The notes: a model not told the origin generated them from the letters alone. DNA of 64,000 bases from Steinernema hermaphroditum (GCA_030435675.1 CM059623.1:13424092-13488091), one strand, 5' to 3'. Positions 11,732 through 25,180 are shown, counted from the first letter of the stretch. Program-made: numbers and translations.

Positions 11732-14700
11732 GGCTCTTTTACTCAAATCCCACTTTCACAAAGGACTTGCTTGCAGAGGGAGCATCACCATTACTGTAAT
11801 TCGGAAGAATCAGCATATCTCACTAGGACTCCTTTTCTCAAATTCTGTTCATTTCAATCATAGACGACTTTTGTGCGTTAACAAAAATCCATTTCCGTGT
11901 TTAAGGTCGTAATTCGCCGAACAAAAAAGTAGATAAGTTATCGTTCTGACGCTGAAAGTGACCTAACAGCAGTCGACCTTATTTCCTTCTATGGATATCT
12001 AAGTGCTTGACCGAAGCAGAAAAGGTCCGCTAAAATGAACCACTGTCAAACAAGGAACCGCGATTAAGAACCCACTCGAAAAAGGTCAGCACTGCTTTTG
12101 AAAACCTGATCAAGTAGATCATGCAAAACTGTTCAGACCTTAAAGATATACTTCATCCATCGAAAAATAGGATTAAACTAATGAACTTAGTCTAGTGACG
12201 CAAAGAATAGAATCTAAACCACATTTCGCGTCTAATCCCATAGCTCAAAATCTAAAATCGCTTGACCTTGCGTCACATTTTGAACCGCTTTTCGCTTTCG
12301 CAGCCGAACGATGAGCTGTGCAAAACACGTTATGACGTCGAAGAACTGCTTTAAACAGCAGGATGCATGCATCATCGCTCCTTCGCCGGATAGCTAGAAC
12401 ATTCTGGAATGTTATTCTCCAAATGGCTGCATTGCGAAATCTTCCTTTTATGGAGTGTCTTTTTCAAGTGGCTATTCCCAACGTGCCAGGACTGGAAGAT
12501 TCCAACGTGTGTCACGATGGAAATCCGAAGATTCTAGTTTACTCTGATAAAGAAAGCTCCCCCTGTATTATCCATCTGTTTGACGCACACACTCCACATC
12601 CTCTTGTCCGAACTTTGTGATTTAAATTGCTATGTTTAGACGGTTGCCACCTCTACGTCATCGCCCAATTTTGAGATTTTATTTTCCAAGAGCACAAGAA
12701 GAAATTACACAAGTTCTGCTGTGTGTACACGTGTTGCTCCTTCTCTCCACACGTGGAACAGTCGAGAACGTTCACTTCTGTGCGACCGCTATTGCGAAAT
12801 CGGTCGGAAAAAAACTGTTGACAACCGCGAGCCGACAACATCGCGTCGAAAGATAAATATTGGTTTGAAAAGTGCGAGAGGAATGTCGTTCATTCAGCAG
12901 GAAGGCGAAGACCAAAAGTTCGAAATTTGCGCGAAAATAGGCAGAGATTTGTCAAAACATAGCTTGCAATCTCGAAAGGGCAATCTTGTGACATAGTAGT
13001 CTCATGCGGCCGTGTTCCAAAGTGCATCAAAAAAGGAACTTTCTTAGAATTTGGACCTGCAACGAGATTTTAGATGATGCACTTTTATGGATAAAGTGGA
13101 TAACATGGGGAAAGGACAAAATATGAATGTGGATATTGACAAGTATACCATCTTAATGAATGGTCATGGAGGGTCATGAACAGGTCATGAATGGGCCCCA
13201 CCGACCTTAAGTGGAATGGCCCATCGATGACAGTCCATAGCTATCCATGGTACATCTATGATCATTATAAAATAAGGTCATTATAAAAGCAACCCCGCGT
13301 GATTTGATAACAATTAAGAGAGTAATTACTAGAAGGAACTAGAAACTTACTAGAAAGTACTTTCATTGTCAACAGTACAAAGTGAGCGGAAAATGTGTCG
13401 TATTGTGTTGGGTCAACGGAAAATTCCAGCACATTTTTCGGTATAAAACAGGTTCAATTAGTGCCGACATGGCGGACGAACTGGTCTCTATGGTCTTACA
13501 TGATACCGTAGTCATCTCAACTTCCGCCTTTTGCAACTGTTTCCTATGTTTTCGAGCTCAAAGAGTCGATAACGTCACAATGATCGCTGACCACCCATGT
13601 TCCCATAGACCAGCACGTTTAGCACGCAATCTACACAACATAGCTATGTTGAGACTTCGGAAGCTGAGCGCACCGGAAGCTGGGATGGGTTCACATGCAC
13701 GTCGCGTGCCATAGGCTAAAGACCAGCTGATCGTATACGTCCTAGATTTCCTAATTTGAAATGTTCAACTGCATTGGCCTCATTCGGATAGGCCAGCAGC
13801 CGTATTCAGACTATTAGATTAATCGACCATTAAGTTCAAAAACGCATCGACTTCCCTCGTCTACGTGCACTTCCCGCTTCCATCGAACGCCCTTTGCCGC
13901 ATTCATCTTGATATGAGCTATCCGCCTGCGCGCAGAAGTCCATCGCGTGTCCGAAAGACCGATATTCCAGAATGTTCTATGGGCGGAACGCGACTGCTCG
14001 TTTGCATTGACAAACAACGGCCGTCCGCTTTGAACCGTCTGAATGTAATTATGAGAAGAAGCGCATAGAAAGTTATATGCCAGCAGTTAACGATAACATC
14101 AATACGCTAAGTAGCCCACCTTTAACCAGTGATCCTGAAATCTAAACGAGTCTGTCCTACAAAGTTTAGGACCTCAATAATATATAAAAAAGCAGGCAGA
14201 AAAACTTCAAAATGCTGAGGATGTATTGGCATCTTCTTATCCTTTCGCTATGGACAGCTAGCCTATCTATACCTAGCTAGCAAGCAAATATTGACACTCG
14301 ACTCGAGGGCTTTGGACTCAATCCGACTCAACTCAACTCGATGACTGGAATACCCCACTCTTTACCATCCTATACGACTACAAATACTCAACATTTCAGC
14401 GCATCTCTATCCTTGTTGTTCACAACCATCATTATTAGTGCAGGGTCCAAAAGTCACTTCATTCCTTGTTTATATTTTTGTTGACTCTTTGTTTTCCGGT
14501 GTGGAAATTCCCGAAGGTTTTATCATTCCCACGTCACATCTCCCGAAATTCGTCGAACATCCACTTTTTAACATTGTCACTATTTCCGCCTGAGACGTCA
14601 CCACCCCATTCCGACCGTCCATCGCGTCATTCACGTGTTTGACAAACAACCCATCTTCTTCTTGCCACTGTAATCAGCGGCGACGCCTTCGCTCGCCTAA

Positions 14701-16434
14701 CGAACAAAGCGTCGTCCCATAAAAGAGGCGATGTTCTTGTCACACTTTGCGCTTTTGTACTCCACTTCTTATCCATGATAATTGCCGTGCGCCGTCCGTT
14801 CTTCCGAGCGTGCCTCATCAATGAGATTGGGCGGACGCACGCCGTCGCAGTCTTCGGCCTCGCCTCATTTTTTAATGCAATAGTGTTGATGATTTGAGCC
14901 TATTATTCGGATATTTTTAGCCCTATTTGGCGTAAACATGCTGTTTTGTTTTGGATTAGCATGACGGACAAAGATCGGACGTAAAAGAGAGCTTACGGTA
15001 GGGTTAATTCTGGCATGGATTAGACTCACTTTTTCCATATATTTCGGGTTGTCTTATCAACGCGAAAACAGGACCATTCCATTGTTTGCCCACGATTTTC
15101 TAAAGAAGGGGTTCCGCGCAATGTGTTGGCTGAGCATCTTTGCTTATTTATATCCATTTTTCAGCCATTTTATACTAGCGATAGTGTAGATAGTTCTAAC
15201 AAGGGAATCTTCCGAAGTGTTCGCTTAAGATCGGACTGAAATTTGGTACACATGTAGCCATATATGAGCCAAGTTGAACCCCAAAGGCGCATCAGCTTTT
15301 ACAAACACTGGACCATGTAAACACCTTTGGAACGACCTTCGTTCAAATGACTGTAGACAACTTTCCCAATTTAGCTCTCTCTGTCTCAAAAAATTAAGCA
15401 CAAAACCCGTCGGCTTGCAATGCAGAGACGTCTAGTCACAAGACAGTTCGTTACTTTGTTGACTAGACGTCTAGATAACCGGCCAACTCCCCTTCCACCG
15501 ACCACCCCTAATTTGCTGAGCGGACCTGTTTACGCGCGTGTTCCACATGTTCGACCATTTTTCTCTCCAAATTAGATGTGCACTTCTGTGCTGGTTGTGG
15601 CTCGATTTGCGCTTATCAGCCAGTCTTTGTAAAGTGTACACGTGGGCCCTTTGTTCGGCGGCCACTCCCCACGTAGCATGGAACGACGGCCATAGATCGG
15701 ACGGCGTGCTGTGTGGGAACTGGTAGTGAGAGGAACAAAAACAACTTTTGAAGATTGCAGCGGGAGGGCTAGTTTTTGGACGAGCACGCCACGGATGAGT
15801 TATGTGTAGAGAGACGGTCTTGTCACATAGACATCACCTTTCAAGCTCATTTTCTGAAATTCGATTGGGTAAGCGGTGGTACTTGACTACTGTATTGATA
15901 GTTTTTGCTATAACTATCGCATGCTTACAGAGGCCTTACACTACGGTAATTAAACCTCTATGATAAACGTTGGTGTGGCCTTTAGACGGGTGAGCCCTGA
16001 ATCTCTCAAAATTGGACAATCCTAAGATCCAAACCACCCAGAAAGCCAGATTTTCTGATCCAAAACCTTAAGCGACTCGTGCTAACCTTGATCCTCCAAC
16101 CTAACGGATAACCGGTCACGCCAATAAGGGATCATGAACCTCCAGCGGGACAGACGTAAATATGGCCATTCCGACCCACGGACCCTTGAGCCCCTCTGTC
16201 GTTCTTTGGACCTGTCATTCGGTTGATGGACCCCTGGTCTATGATCGCCCATTTGTCTACTTTATAAGCCGACGTCAGATGTTCGGACGCACTCAAGTGT
16301 CCATTACACAGAGAGATTTGAGTTCACCTTGAGTGCCTGAAGCACCCAAGAGTAGTATACTGTAGATCCCGCAAATTCTAGAAATCAAACGTCAGGGTCA
16401 CCACTCACCTCTCCCGCCAATTTGCCTAAAAACA
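11732..16434. other. Long gene-poor stretch
   Basis: About 4.7 kb with no supported gene, RNA or transposon. The short frames here lack homology I can recognise, splice patterns or codon bias. Clustered GGTCATG motifs occur near 13160-13190. Confidence 0.45.
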
Positions 16435-16756
16435 ATGGCGCCCATTAACCCTAATTACTGTCGACTTGTGACGCCACTCACTCGCTCCGATTCACCTTCT
16501 TCCCAATTGGCCAATCTCCGGATTCGCACAGCCTCATTCGGCCAAAGAGCGCCTCAAGTTGTTTTCTTGTTTTCCATTCGCGGAGGGAATCCCTGGCCGC
16601 CGCTCTTCGGCCTACCCAGTCACGCGGCCGTCGTCGCCATTTGCAAATTCGTCGTCGTCGGCCTTACCCCCTCTCCGTCGTCGTCGCCACGTTGTTTACC
16701 CTCCGCCCGGCCGGGGGTCTCCCCGGCGCGGCGACCCGCGGCGTCGATCCTTCGAG

Positions 16757-16803
16757 AAAGGAGGAGGGGCGGGGCGGGCGTCCGGCGTCGACGCGTATAA
16801 ATA
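16757..16803 (+). promoter_or_regulatory. Core promoter: GC box and TATA box
   Basis: A GGGGCGGGGCGGG stretch (about 16757-16769) is followed by TATAAATA at 16796-16803, some 220 bases upstream of the methyltransferase start. The surrounding 16620-16880 is unusually GC-rich for this window. A TTTTTGCAG acceptor at 16988-16996 would end a 5' UTR intron or accept a spliced leader. Confidence 0.55.
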
Positions 16804-17026
16804 CGCCGCAGCGACGGCCTTCCCCGCTGACGCGGCGCTCCGCTTCGGGGAGCGCAGAGCCTGAGGGTTTGTGTATTCCGTCCGCGCCTGCCTGATCCGC
16901 CGCTCTGTCCCTCTGGGGTAGCGGGACAACAAACACGTTCACGCGGACGTGCGCGCTCAGGCGACCCTGTTTTTGAAATGCACGTTGTTTTTGCAGATCT
17001 TGTACACAGACCCTCTTGCAAACACC

Positions 17027-18361
17027 ATGGTTCTCAACGAGATTCGTCCCAAGCGTAACGACGTCGCCGCCAAGAACTGTGAGCTGATGCTCGAGTCTGG
17101 ACGCCAGATCTACTATGTGGCGCCGTTGGATGCGAACCCCGTCAGGAACATGAGCAATTTCGTCAATGAGAACACTTACTGTATGCCGACAAAGAGGAAG
17201 GGAAGCTACCACGATGGTACGTTTCGGTTTACCGCACACCCTCAAGAGACACTCTTGTGTTTTATGGATAGAATCGTACTACAGGCCCGTAGTTCTCAGA
17301 CTCTGATCTCAGGTGATCTATGCCCTAGCGTGGGCGGCGACACCCATCCACTGGAAGCCCATCAAACTTGTTTTGATACCTGCCAAACATTCCAAGCCAT
17401 TCGGACTACCAATGGATGGGTGGGTGCGTCATGTCCCAAGTATGCACTCTGGTTTATCACCTTGGCAGTGGCTAGCCGTCAAGTGATTGATTTTGAGCGC
17501 AAAATACATGCGGGGATTGATCGTTCACAGCTGTGGATTGGATCTGCCTAGAGGTGCAAAATTAAGACATGGGTCCAGCTGACTATCAAGACTAAGGAGT
17601 TGTTTAGATCTAGATTTCACTAAACGTTAGACCCATTAACTGTCTCTGGACATGCCTTTTCCATACTTGTCTCATAGTCACTTATCTTTCAGACAGCGGT
17701 GCCGAGGAGTGGCACGGAGTGAACTCCCTTTGCCAAGCGGTCGACAATGCCATCGAAATAGAGATGGACAAAGACATGTTCTTCGGCAAGAGCGTTCTCG
17801 AGATCGGCTTCTGTACCGGGCTCCCTTCTCTCTATGCCTGGGACAACGGAGCCAGCGAAGTCGCCCTTCACTGCTACGTAAGCCTCAATCGTATCTGCCT
17901 GACTTGACCAGTCACTTTTAGAGCAAGGCCGACTTGGACATCTACGTTAAACCGACCATGCGTCGCAACAACATTCCACAGAATCGTTGCAAGTTCAGCT
18001 CCGGCGACCTGGCGGCATTGAAGCGCGCTCTCGGCGGCAAAAAGTAGTGTTTCCCTCACCTACCGTACCCCAACCAACCCGTCTTCTCTGCAGGTTCGAT
18101 GTCGTCCTGGCCGCCGAGCTGATCAACACCAACGAGTCGGACTTCGACGCCATCCACGAGATCATCGAGTTAGCGCTGGCCGACGACGGCATCTGCCTCA
18201 TGTCCGCACGGGCCTACTACCCCGGCGTCAACGGCAACTTGCCCTCCTTCCTCGATCTCGTCAAACTTCGCGGCCGCTTCGACGTTTTCGTACGGTGGCA
18301 GTCGCCCAAAACGGAGATCATTCCGCGAAAGGTCGTCCAGCTGACGCGCACCATTCGGTAA
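17027..18361 (+). CDS. METTL18-like SAM-dependent methyltransferase, 4 exons
   Basis: Exons 17027-17216, 17693-17877, 17922-18043 and 18094-18361 give 254 residues; introns are 476, 44 and 50 nt. The Rossmann motif I is VLEIGFCTGLPSLYA (about residues 100-114). The acidic post-I strand is replaced by a short ALHCYSKADLDIYVKPTMRRNN segment, followed by FDVVLAAELINTNESDF (motif IV region) and a C-terminal strand pair. This order and the VKPTMRRNN block fit the seven-beta-strand METTL18 (protein-histidine methyltransferase) group, whose yeast and human members modify ribosomal protein L3. The assignment is by resemblance, so a different class I methyltransferase is possible. Confidence 0.65.
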
Positions 18362-21085
18362 TCACATTGATTACTGTATTTCCTGTCTTATTTTCTGTAT
18401 TTTTTTGTAAATAAGCCGAGCGGGTATACTGTATATATTGTATACCTTTGTGAACCCTACCCCGATGTCCTCCCTTGATGTCGTCGTCGTTAGAACTCCT
18501 ACTCCTCTCCCCCTCTTAGTTAACCGATAGAAGTCTATTTATTTCCCCAGTCGAGAATCGTTGCTCAACCATGGCGAGAAGAACCGTATACATCAGTATT
18601 CAGTGGACAATGTTTTCGATGAAAACTGCACTATAATAAAATCCGTTGTTTTCGCAAAGACTCCGCGCAAAAGATCAAACAAACACGAAGTCGAACGTTT
18701 AATGGGGGGAAGGGGGTTCAGGGGGTTTATCAGCGCCACAAGAAGGAATGTTTCCGCACTTGATCGAAGAGACGTTCCCTTCTTGTATGGTCTTCATGTG
18801 AAGGAGTTGTGCACTTGGAGCAAACATCCATGTCACAGGATACAAACGGGTGATTGAAAGGATCCACTTTCTGATAAATTTAACAATGCACAAAGTTACA
18901 ATACCAGCTTGGTTTTCTTCACTTGGTCCTTTCCTTCGTCCTCATCAGAACCGCAGCCTTATAGGTATCCCAGTTGCGAAGGATTGCCTGTGAGAGGTGT
19001 ACCGAAAAACGGGCTTCTATGGTGGGGCTATTTATAGCAAGACCGCTCTTGATAAGGATGTCCTGCGTTCGTTGTTTCTCATGTGATCTCTGCATAGTGC
19101 ATTTCTACTCAACAAGAAGATTAGAATCGGCAAATTTTCTATATTTTTCTGAGCGGTCTTCGTCGGCAACAAAAGAAAGGGAGGAAGCTAAGCCTTGCCT
19201 CAGCTCCCGTCCTGCCTCAGGTGACATTTGTGAAGGAGAACATTTGGTGGTCTCTGAAACACTTGACAAGCTAAATATGAGCGGATTCTCTCGATTCTTT
19301 GCTTCACATATGTCGGTAGCGCCTCCTTTTTGAGATACCCTGTAGGTTGTTAAATGATAGAAATCTGATAAGTCATTTCCGTGGGAGAAGGAAGAGAGAT
19401 GGTAAAAATGAAAGGAACCAACCGGTTTCATAATTTCAATTTTACAAATGGCTTTCTACTTCTCCTAGACTTTCTTTTCGATCTCTAAATAGTGCTTTTT
19501 CACTTGAGGACATAGAGTACATGTAAATGTAGTCAGAATAACACTCAAAATTTTGCATCCATGGAAAACAGGTCAATTTTGAAACCGTTTTTGAAGCATC
19601 AGATCACGAGTTTCGGCATTTATCAGTCACGTTATCGTGAGAAGATAGTTGACTTCCTCAGAAGCGTGCCGTTCATGTGACGACAGAGAAGAAAAGCCAG
19701 GGTACGCATTTCAGGGTACAAAGTAATAAAATCAGTTGGAAGGAGTATTTTTCATCGAGTGAAATGTGATGCGAAATTTGACAAATTTGACGAGAGGTGT
19801 TGCGAGATCCCGTTGCCTGATCACAATCATTGACGTGATCACAATGAAGTCATTTTACATCACTGAGTATCGTGTACCTTGCTTTAACAGGACCTCTTTT
19901 AGCATTGACGCCGACGACGAAGAGAAGCGCGGTGCCGGAAAGTGCTCAACAAAAACTATTCTTCGCGCCCGAGAAGCCACTCAGCTGAAGTCATGAAGTA
20001 ATTCAATCTTCGACCATTCGAAACATAACTACCGTATCATCTCTTTTATATAGGCTACAATGCCTTCGAGACAGCTAAGCCATCCATTTGTTTTCTAGGT
20101 TAGAGTTGACTACACATGATTTTATGAATACCAGTCTTGCCGTCCACAGGGCTCTTTCGAAGACCATCAGGCCATTCGGAAATTTCGGAAAGTCTTGCTT
20201 CACGCAGAGCTGTTTGGCCCTTAGCGTCTAAAGAGAGTCATCCGAATGTAAAACACTTCCGCTGCTGGCCTAACGTCACTGAATCTTAAAGCTTCACCGG
20301 ATTCCAAAAAATCAAATGTTCACCGTAGGCGCAAAGTGACGCGAGCGCTGTGCTCCTCAAAATAGCGATACCCTTGAACTCGTCGTCGCACTTTCGGAAG
20401 AGTTTCTATTTCCGAAACGGCGATCGGACTTCCGGCGAAATCTACTGGCGCCCAGTCAAACGTGTCAAATCTGAGAATAGCATGGTTTCCGTTAAATCGA
20501 TCATTATCTCCGCCTGACCGATCAATTGGGTTCGGAGCAACTTTAAAGGTTTGACGCCCATCGGCGGTGAACTGTTGACCGATCAGTTCCAGGCGAAGGG
20601 ATCCAAAAAGTGGCGTTCAGTTGTGTGTTTTTCGGAATGTGGGAAGTTCTTCTCCTCATAGCTGATATTCATAATTGTATATCGACGAGCCACACCGTTT
20701 TAACCGCGCAATCCAGCACCAAAGACCGGACCATGAAGGCCAAGTCATTCTACGCATACCCGCAAAGTCGTCATAGTCGTCAAGACTTCAAAAGCTGAAC
20801 AGAGAGGAACTGGGAATTGGGAGGTTCGACAAAATTCACCGTATTCTCCTGACTTGGCGCCAACAAAGTATCATCTGCTCACTGTCAAATCATTTACAAA
20901 TCAACCCAAGGGTGCGTAGTTCGATGGCGACGAAGAGGCTGGCTGGCTCTGTGACGAACAAGTCAGCATTATCTGCGAAGGGGGTTGCGTTAGAATGGGT
21001 ATCTCTGTAAAGCTGATTGGAATTTTCCACATCTTTCGATTTGGAAACGTGCACCTGAGAAGACTGTCGTCATTTTTATCTCTTT
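18362..21085. other. Gene-poor stretch with repeat relics
   Basis: No gene is supported. About 18915-18980 resembles the dispersed repeat at 24460-24570 and 25085-25170. The end TTTTTGAGATACCCTGTA (about 19327-19344) looks like one terminus of a mariner-type element, but I could not find the other end. Confidence 0.4.
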
Positions 21086-21097
21086 ATCGACTAATCG

Positions 21098-21596
21098 GAC
21101 TCTCACTCGTGTCGCGGTGGCGAGCGGTCGGTCCCTCCGGTCGCTCTCTGAGTGTCTGGTCGGTCAGATGGCAAACCCCGTGGCAATTGTGACTGTTCCG
21201 GCTTCCAGAGGGAATTGGGACACCCGGAAGCCGTAGTCCCACCACCGCTGACAACAAGATGTCCGACGTCAAGAATCCGGCCACGTGAGAAGTCATCCCG
21301 AAGGTCGCCGACGCTCTGAGGACCAGCAAAGACGCAACTCCCGGACCACGGACCATCAGATTTGAGCACAGAAGCGTGCGCTGTGCCGCAAACGATGTTC
21401 CGCCGACGTATCCGAAAATTTGCCGATTCCCAGATGCCCCATGAAGTGCGCCGTCTCCGACCGGTTCGACATCAACGCCGCGCCAGGGATGAAGCCGTCT
21501 TCCAGACATCCTCTGTTTGTCTATTTTCGGTGTCGCGCAAGGCATAATGCCTTTGATTCGCGAAATAAAATCGTGAAAATCGTGAAAAAAAAAAAA
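21098..21596 (+). mobile_element. SINE-like retroposon copy A, 12-bp TSD and A tail
   Basis: The 499-bp element lies between direct repeats ATCGACTAATCG at 21086-21097 and 21597-21608. Its 3' end is AAGGCATAATGCCTT, then AAATAAAATCGTG, a second ATCGTG unit and a run of 13 A. The hairpin at 21199-21233 is conserved in three other places in the window. There is no reading frame shared with copy B. The combination of variable insertion site, long TSD and A-rich tail indicates target-primed reverse transcription by a LINE supplied in trans. Confidence 0.82.
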
Positions 21597-22366
21597 ATCG
21601 ACTAATCGCTTTTCCAAGAAAGACTAAATGGTAGGACTGTTCCTAAATCTGGCTGCGTGCCGATTCCTCACATTCTTTTTTACGCATTTTCATAGCCGTT
21701 TCGAAGATGCCTTTACAGGTCGACATTTGTTTGCGTAAAAGTAAGCCATAACTGGCATGTATACTGTAGCTCCATAACCGGATATCAAAAGGACGACTGC
21801 AATGAACACGAAGGCCACGAAAATTTATCGCGAAATGATCCATCACATCGTCAAGCCATAATCTATTTTAGTCCTGGCATGTGCAAGAAATGACTTCTCT
21901 GAACACGAGTCGGCTTCCAGCAGACTGATCGAAGATCGAAGATATGTGACCGATCAGATGAATTCGCGGTTGTTTAGACATGTTGACATCGATGACTTAT
22001 CACAGGAAAAGATTTATAGTTAGATGTGTGGACAAAAGAATCAATTAATGAAAGAAATCATTGCTCTTTTCTAGAAACGGCGGAATAACAAAATCGTAAA
22101 ATAAAGGAAAAAGATGTTTACGCATATCCATTAAGTTGTTGCCCTTACATCGCCGTTTACGACGCCTAGAGCAAAGAGCTCCAGAAATGAGCAATGAAAG
22201 CCCTATTGTTGTTTTTTGGACGAGTTCTTACGAATTTACACTCTTGAATGAACGGCTTACACTGTGAAAGGGGTCATATAGAGAAACAGAAAAGATAATT
22301 ATCATCAGGGTAGCGCAAAAGACGGCATCGGGGTCGAAATCAGCGATCCTATGTGTCATACTGGTC

Positions 22367-22444
22367 TACTACGGATCAGGCATCAGGCTGAATGCCATCG
22401 AGCGATACTACGGATCAGGCATCAGGCTCAATGCCATCGAGCGA
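22367..22444. repeat. 39-bp tandem duplication
   Basis: Two copies of a 39-bp unit starting TACTACGGATCAGGCATCAG differ at a single base. It looks like a recent local duplication. Confidence 0.85.
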
Positions 22445-23394
22445 TCAGTGATTTCTCGTTGTTTTCGCTGTGCTGGCAGTGGTGGACCAGCGTCGTAAAC
22501 TGATAAAAACAACCCAAAAAAGAACAGACATGTATAAAAATAGACGAATGAAAACACTAAAAAACGGACATAGGTTGTGTTAAAGGGTAGTGATCTGTTG
22601 TTGCGATTGAGACGTCATCTAGCGTTCATTTTGTGGACCTGAATGAAAACACGGTCCTAAAACAATCCCAGAAAGCAGCTCACAAAAGGGGAATCATTGA
22701 TTTTCAGCAACAACATCTGAGAAACGAACCTCAGGATGAACCAACCCCCTTCCCACTTTCATAGCATTCATCTGAAATCAAGTTGCGCTTGGTAACCATA
22801 CACCCACATATTAAAATTCGATCATTCTATTAATGAAAAAGCTCCGTTATGAATGCACACCGGTGAATGTGTGACCACTTTGTCATAACTTTCGTACTAT
22901 ATATGGTTTCCAGAACTTCACGAAGGAGCCATTTTTTCTAGTCATCACAGCGCATATCATAAGAATTGAAGATCACGCTGCAGTTATTGGCGATTTTATC
23001 GTTCTTTGTCATGGGAAAGTGCAGCAGGTAATAGCAATAACGTAACGAATGATTGTAAACATCCCTTTTTGGGCACGAGTTTGCGCGATATGGTTAGGTA
23101 TAGGGCAAGGGCCATCATTTCCAATTATACTGAATCAGTATGTTTTTACGGTAACGCTTGAGAAACGGCTCTAGCACAGATATGACTGTTGTTGCTAGGC
23201 ATAAATGAATTCCACATGTGAGTTACCACAGTTATCAAATCATCACTATTTTCGGTTGAAGCTTTGCTAAATCAGAAATGGGGCACGAACGGATCAAATA
23301 GGATAACCATTCAACCGATTCGTTTAACGTGGTTTAACCTCAACATCCATTCCCAATGTCCGGAATCCAAGCGAATCCGGACTTGTGTCGGAGT

Positions 23395-23426
23395 CTTCGG
23401 GATCACTGATATCAGTGATCCCGAAG
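23395..23426. other. Perfect 32-bp palindrome
   Basis: The 16 bases CTTCGGGATCACTGAT are followed immediately by their exact reverse complement, with no spacer. It is either a recent palindromic duplication or a protein-binding site. Confidence 0.85.
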
Positions 23427-24399
23427 CGGTGCCTTCATCAATGAACCCCAGCAGGTCCATTGACAGAGCTCCGTTTCTATTCCAACCAGCTGTTGTGAGT
23501 TTAGAGGACGGTTATCTGGAAAGTAGGGTAGGAATCTCTTTTGTGAAAACACTTAGCAGATAGTGCCACTTTTCCGTCCGAACCTCCCTGTATTCAGGCA
23601 TTGTTCAGATCAGGTTATTCTTATTGCTTCGGTTGCAGCATAAACATAGCATCGTTCACCTATCAAACCGGTAAATCACAAATAAAGTTGTTATTGTCTA
23701 CCGCTTCTATCTCCCAACAGCTGTTTACTGCTTTCTGCAAGACGAGCGCTTTTAAAGAAGATGTTTTCCTGAGCGTTGTGCACTTTTGTTTTCGGCAGAA
23801 CGCGCCCCGATTCCTCAAGATTTGCAGCGAATGGTAAACAAGGCCAATCCGCTGTGCACACAATAATCTTTCTGCTTTCAGAGAACAAAACGGCTCTCCT
23901 AGAAATGCAGCTATTCGTGGCTCCCCACTTGGCTACTTAATAATAATTTCCCAACAATCCTCATATTGCTGTGTTTCGCTTCGATGTTTTTGTAAACAAC
24001 TCCACTGCCATGTGACAGAAAATAGCGCTAGGCCAAAGACTCTTCGGAGGCGCTGACTAAAAGCGGGCCCTTCCAGGCCCAAATGCTGCAACGCAAATCA
24101 CGTTGTTTACGTCAACACAGTCGTCTTTGATGTTCTAGCGGCGGGCGAAGAGCAATTGGGGGAGTTCCCGAAGATAAGAATAGAAAAAGCATGTGTACGC
24201 ATGTGGGCGTAAACAGAGTTACGACTTTGGGGAGTGGATGGGGATGCGATGAATGGGGACAATATTCAAGATATTCAAGCAATTCGACTTCTTTAAGACT
24301 TCTTTAAATGAAGTTTGACTTTTTTGTAGGAGGAGATCCATCAGAAGCGTTTACAAAAGCGTACACCTAAGAACTACTAAACAAGTATGTACGACCTTC

Positions 24400-25180
24400 T
24401 GCTCCGCTTGGCTCTTTGGCGTCAGAGATTCAAGTCTTGGGCATTCAGCTTCGGTTTTTTTTTCATCTGGTCTTTTCTTTCGTCCAGTCTAGGCCCTGCC
24501 TCAGAACGTCAGCCTAATTGGCGTCCCGTGAAGTCTGTGAAGTCAGTGGTTGGTGGCCAAAGCCACCTGACTTCCTAAGAATCTTCATTTGAAACCGTAT
24601 CTTCATTTTGACAAAAAAAAACATGCTGTGTTGCTTGCCTGCTTGAACCGCGGAAAAGTGATTAAGAAGCTAGCTGCAATAAAAACTGCCCAGGGGTACT
24701 TTTTTGTGTCGCCATTGAACAGCCGAGTCGTTCACTCACTCGTTATGCTAAATAATGAGTCCTTCGATACATATTACAATGATCTTACATCGTGGCTCCA
24801 CCGCACTATACCACTAGTCCATTTAGAGTAGATAGCACGCACCTGCTTCGTCAAGATGGGTCCTTGGTGCGCGAATAGCTAATGCGAGAGATTCCATTCG
24901 AACTGAACGCCCCTGTACGCAACTGCTTGTTGTGCTTCGGAGATTTATTAGCCAAACATAAATTAACCAAAACGGCGATTTATGTGAACAATATTCCAAT
25001 TAGTGGCGCCTTCGCGAAATAGCTCATCTCACTCTTGTTGGGTTTATACAAAGTAGACAAACGGAGAAGCAGTTCTTTTTATGTCGGTAGCGATTGGCCA
25101 TCAGAGCTTCAGCCTTGTTGGTGTCCCGTATGTGAAGTCAGTGGTTGGTGGCTAAAGCAAACTGAACAGTCACGGGTGGC
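24400..25180 (+). repeat. Dispersed repeat pair
   Basis: Segments about 24460-24570 and 25085-25170 share a core with GTCAGTGGTTGGTGGC and the preceding CAGCCT...TTGG.GTCCCGT. A weaker third copy lies near 18915-18980. The translated pattern SE.QP...P is shared by all three, suggesting decayed copies of one element. An isolated frame at 24589-24831 encodes 80 residues of unknown nature. Confidence 0.4.

Larger units (their letters stand above)
21609..24385. other. Gene-poor stretch
   Basis: No gene is supported. It contains a 39-bp tandem duplication (22367-22444) and a perfect 32-bp palindrome (23395-23426), listed separately. Confidence 0.45.

Noticed and set aside
10713..11912. Long frame rich in Pro, Lys, Arg and Glu across the hAT element
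   Set aside because: It is produced by the tandem 6-bp repeats of the transposon. The same frame appears in the second copy and differs only where it runs into flanking DNA.
19105..19344. Mariner-type terminus (CAGGGTATCTCAAAA on the minus strand)
   Set aside because: Only one end was found. Without the opposite inverted repeat the boundaries and identity cannot be supported.
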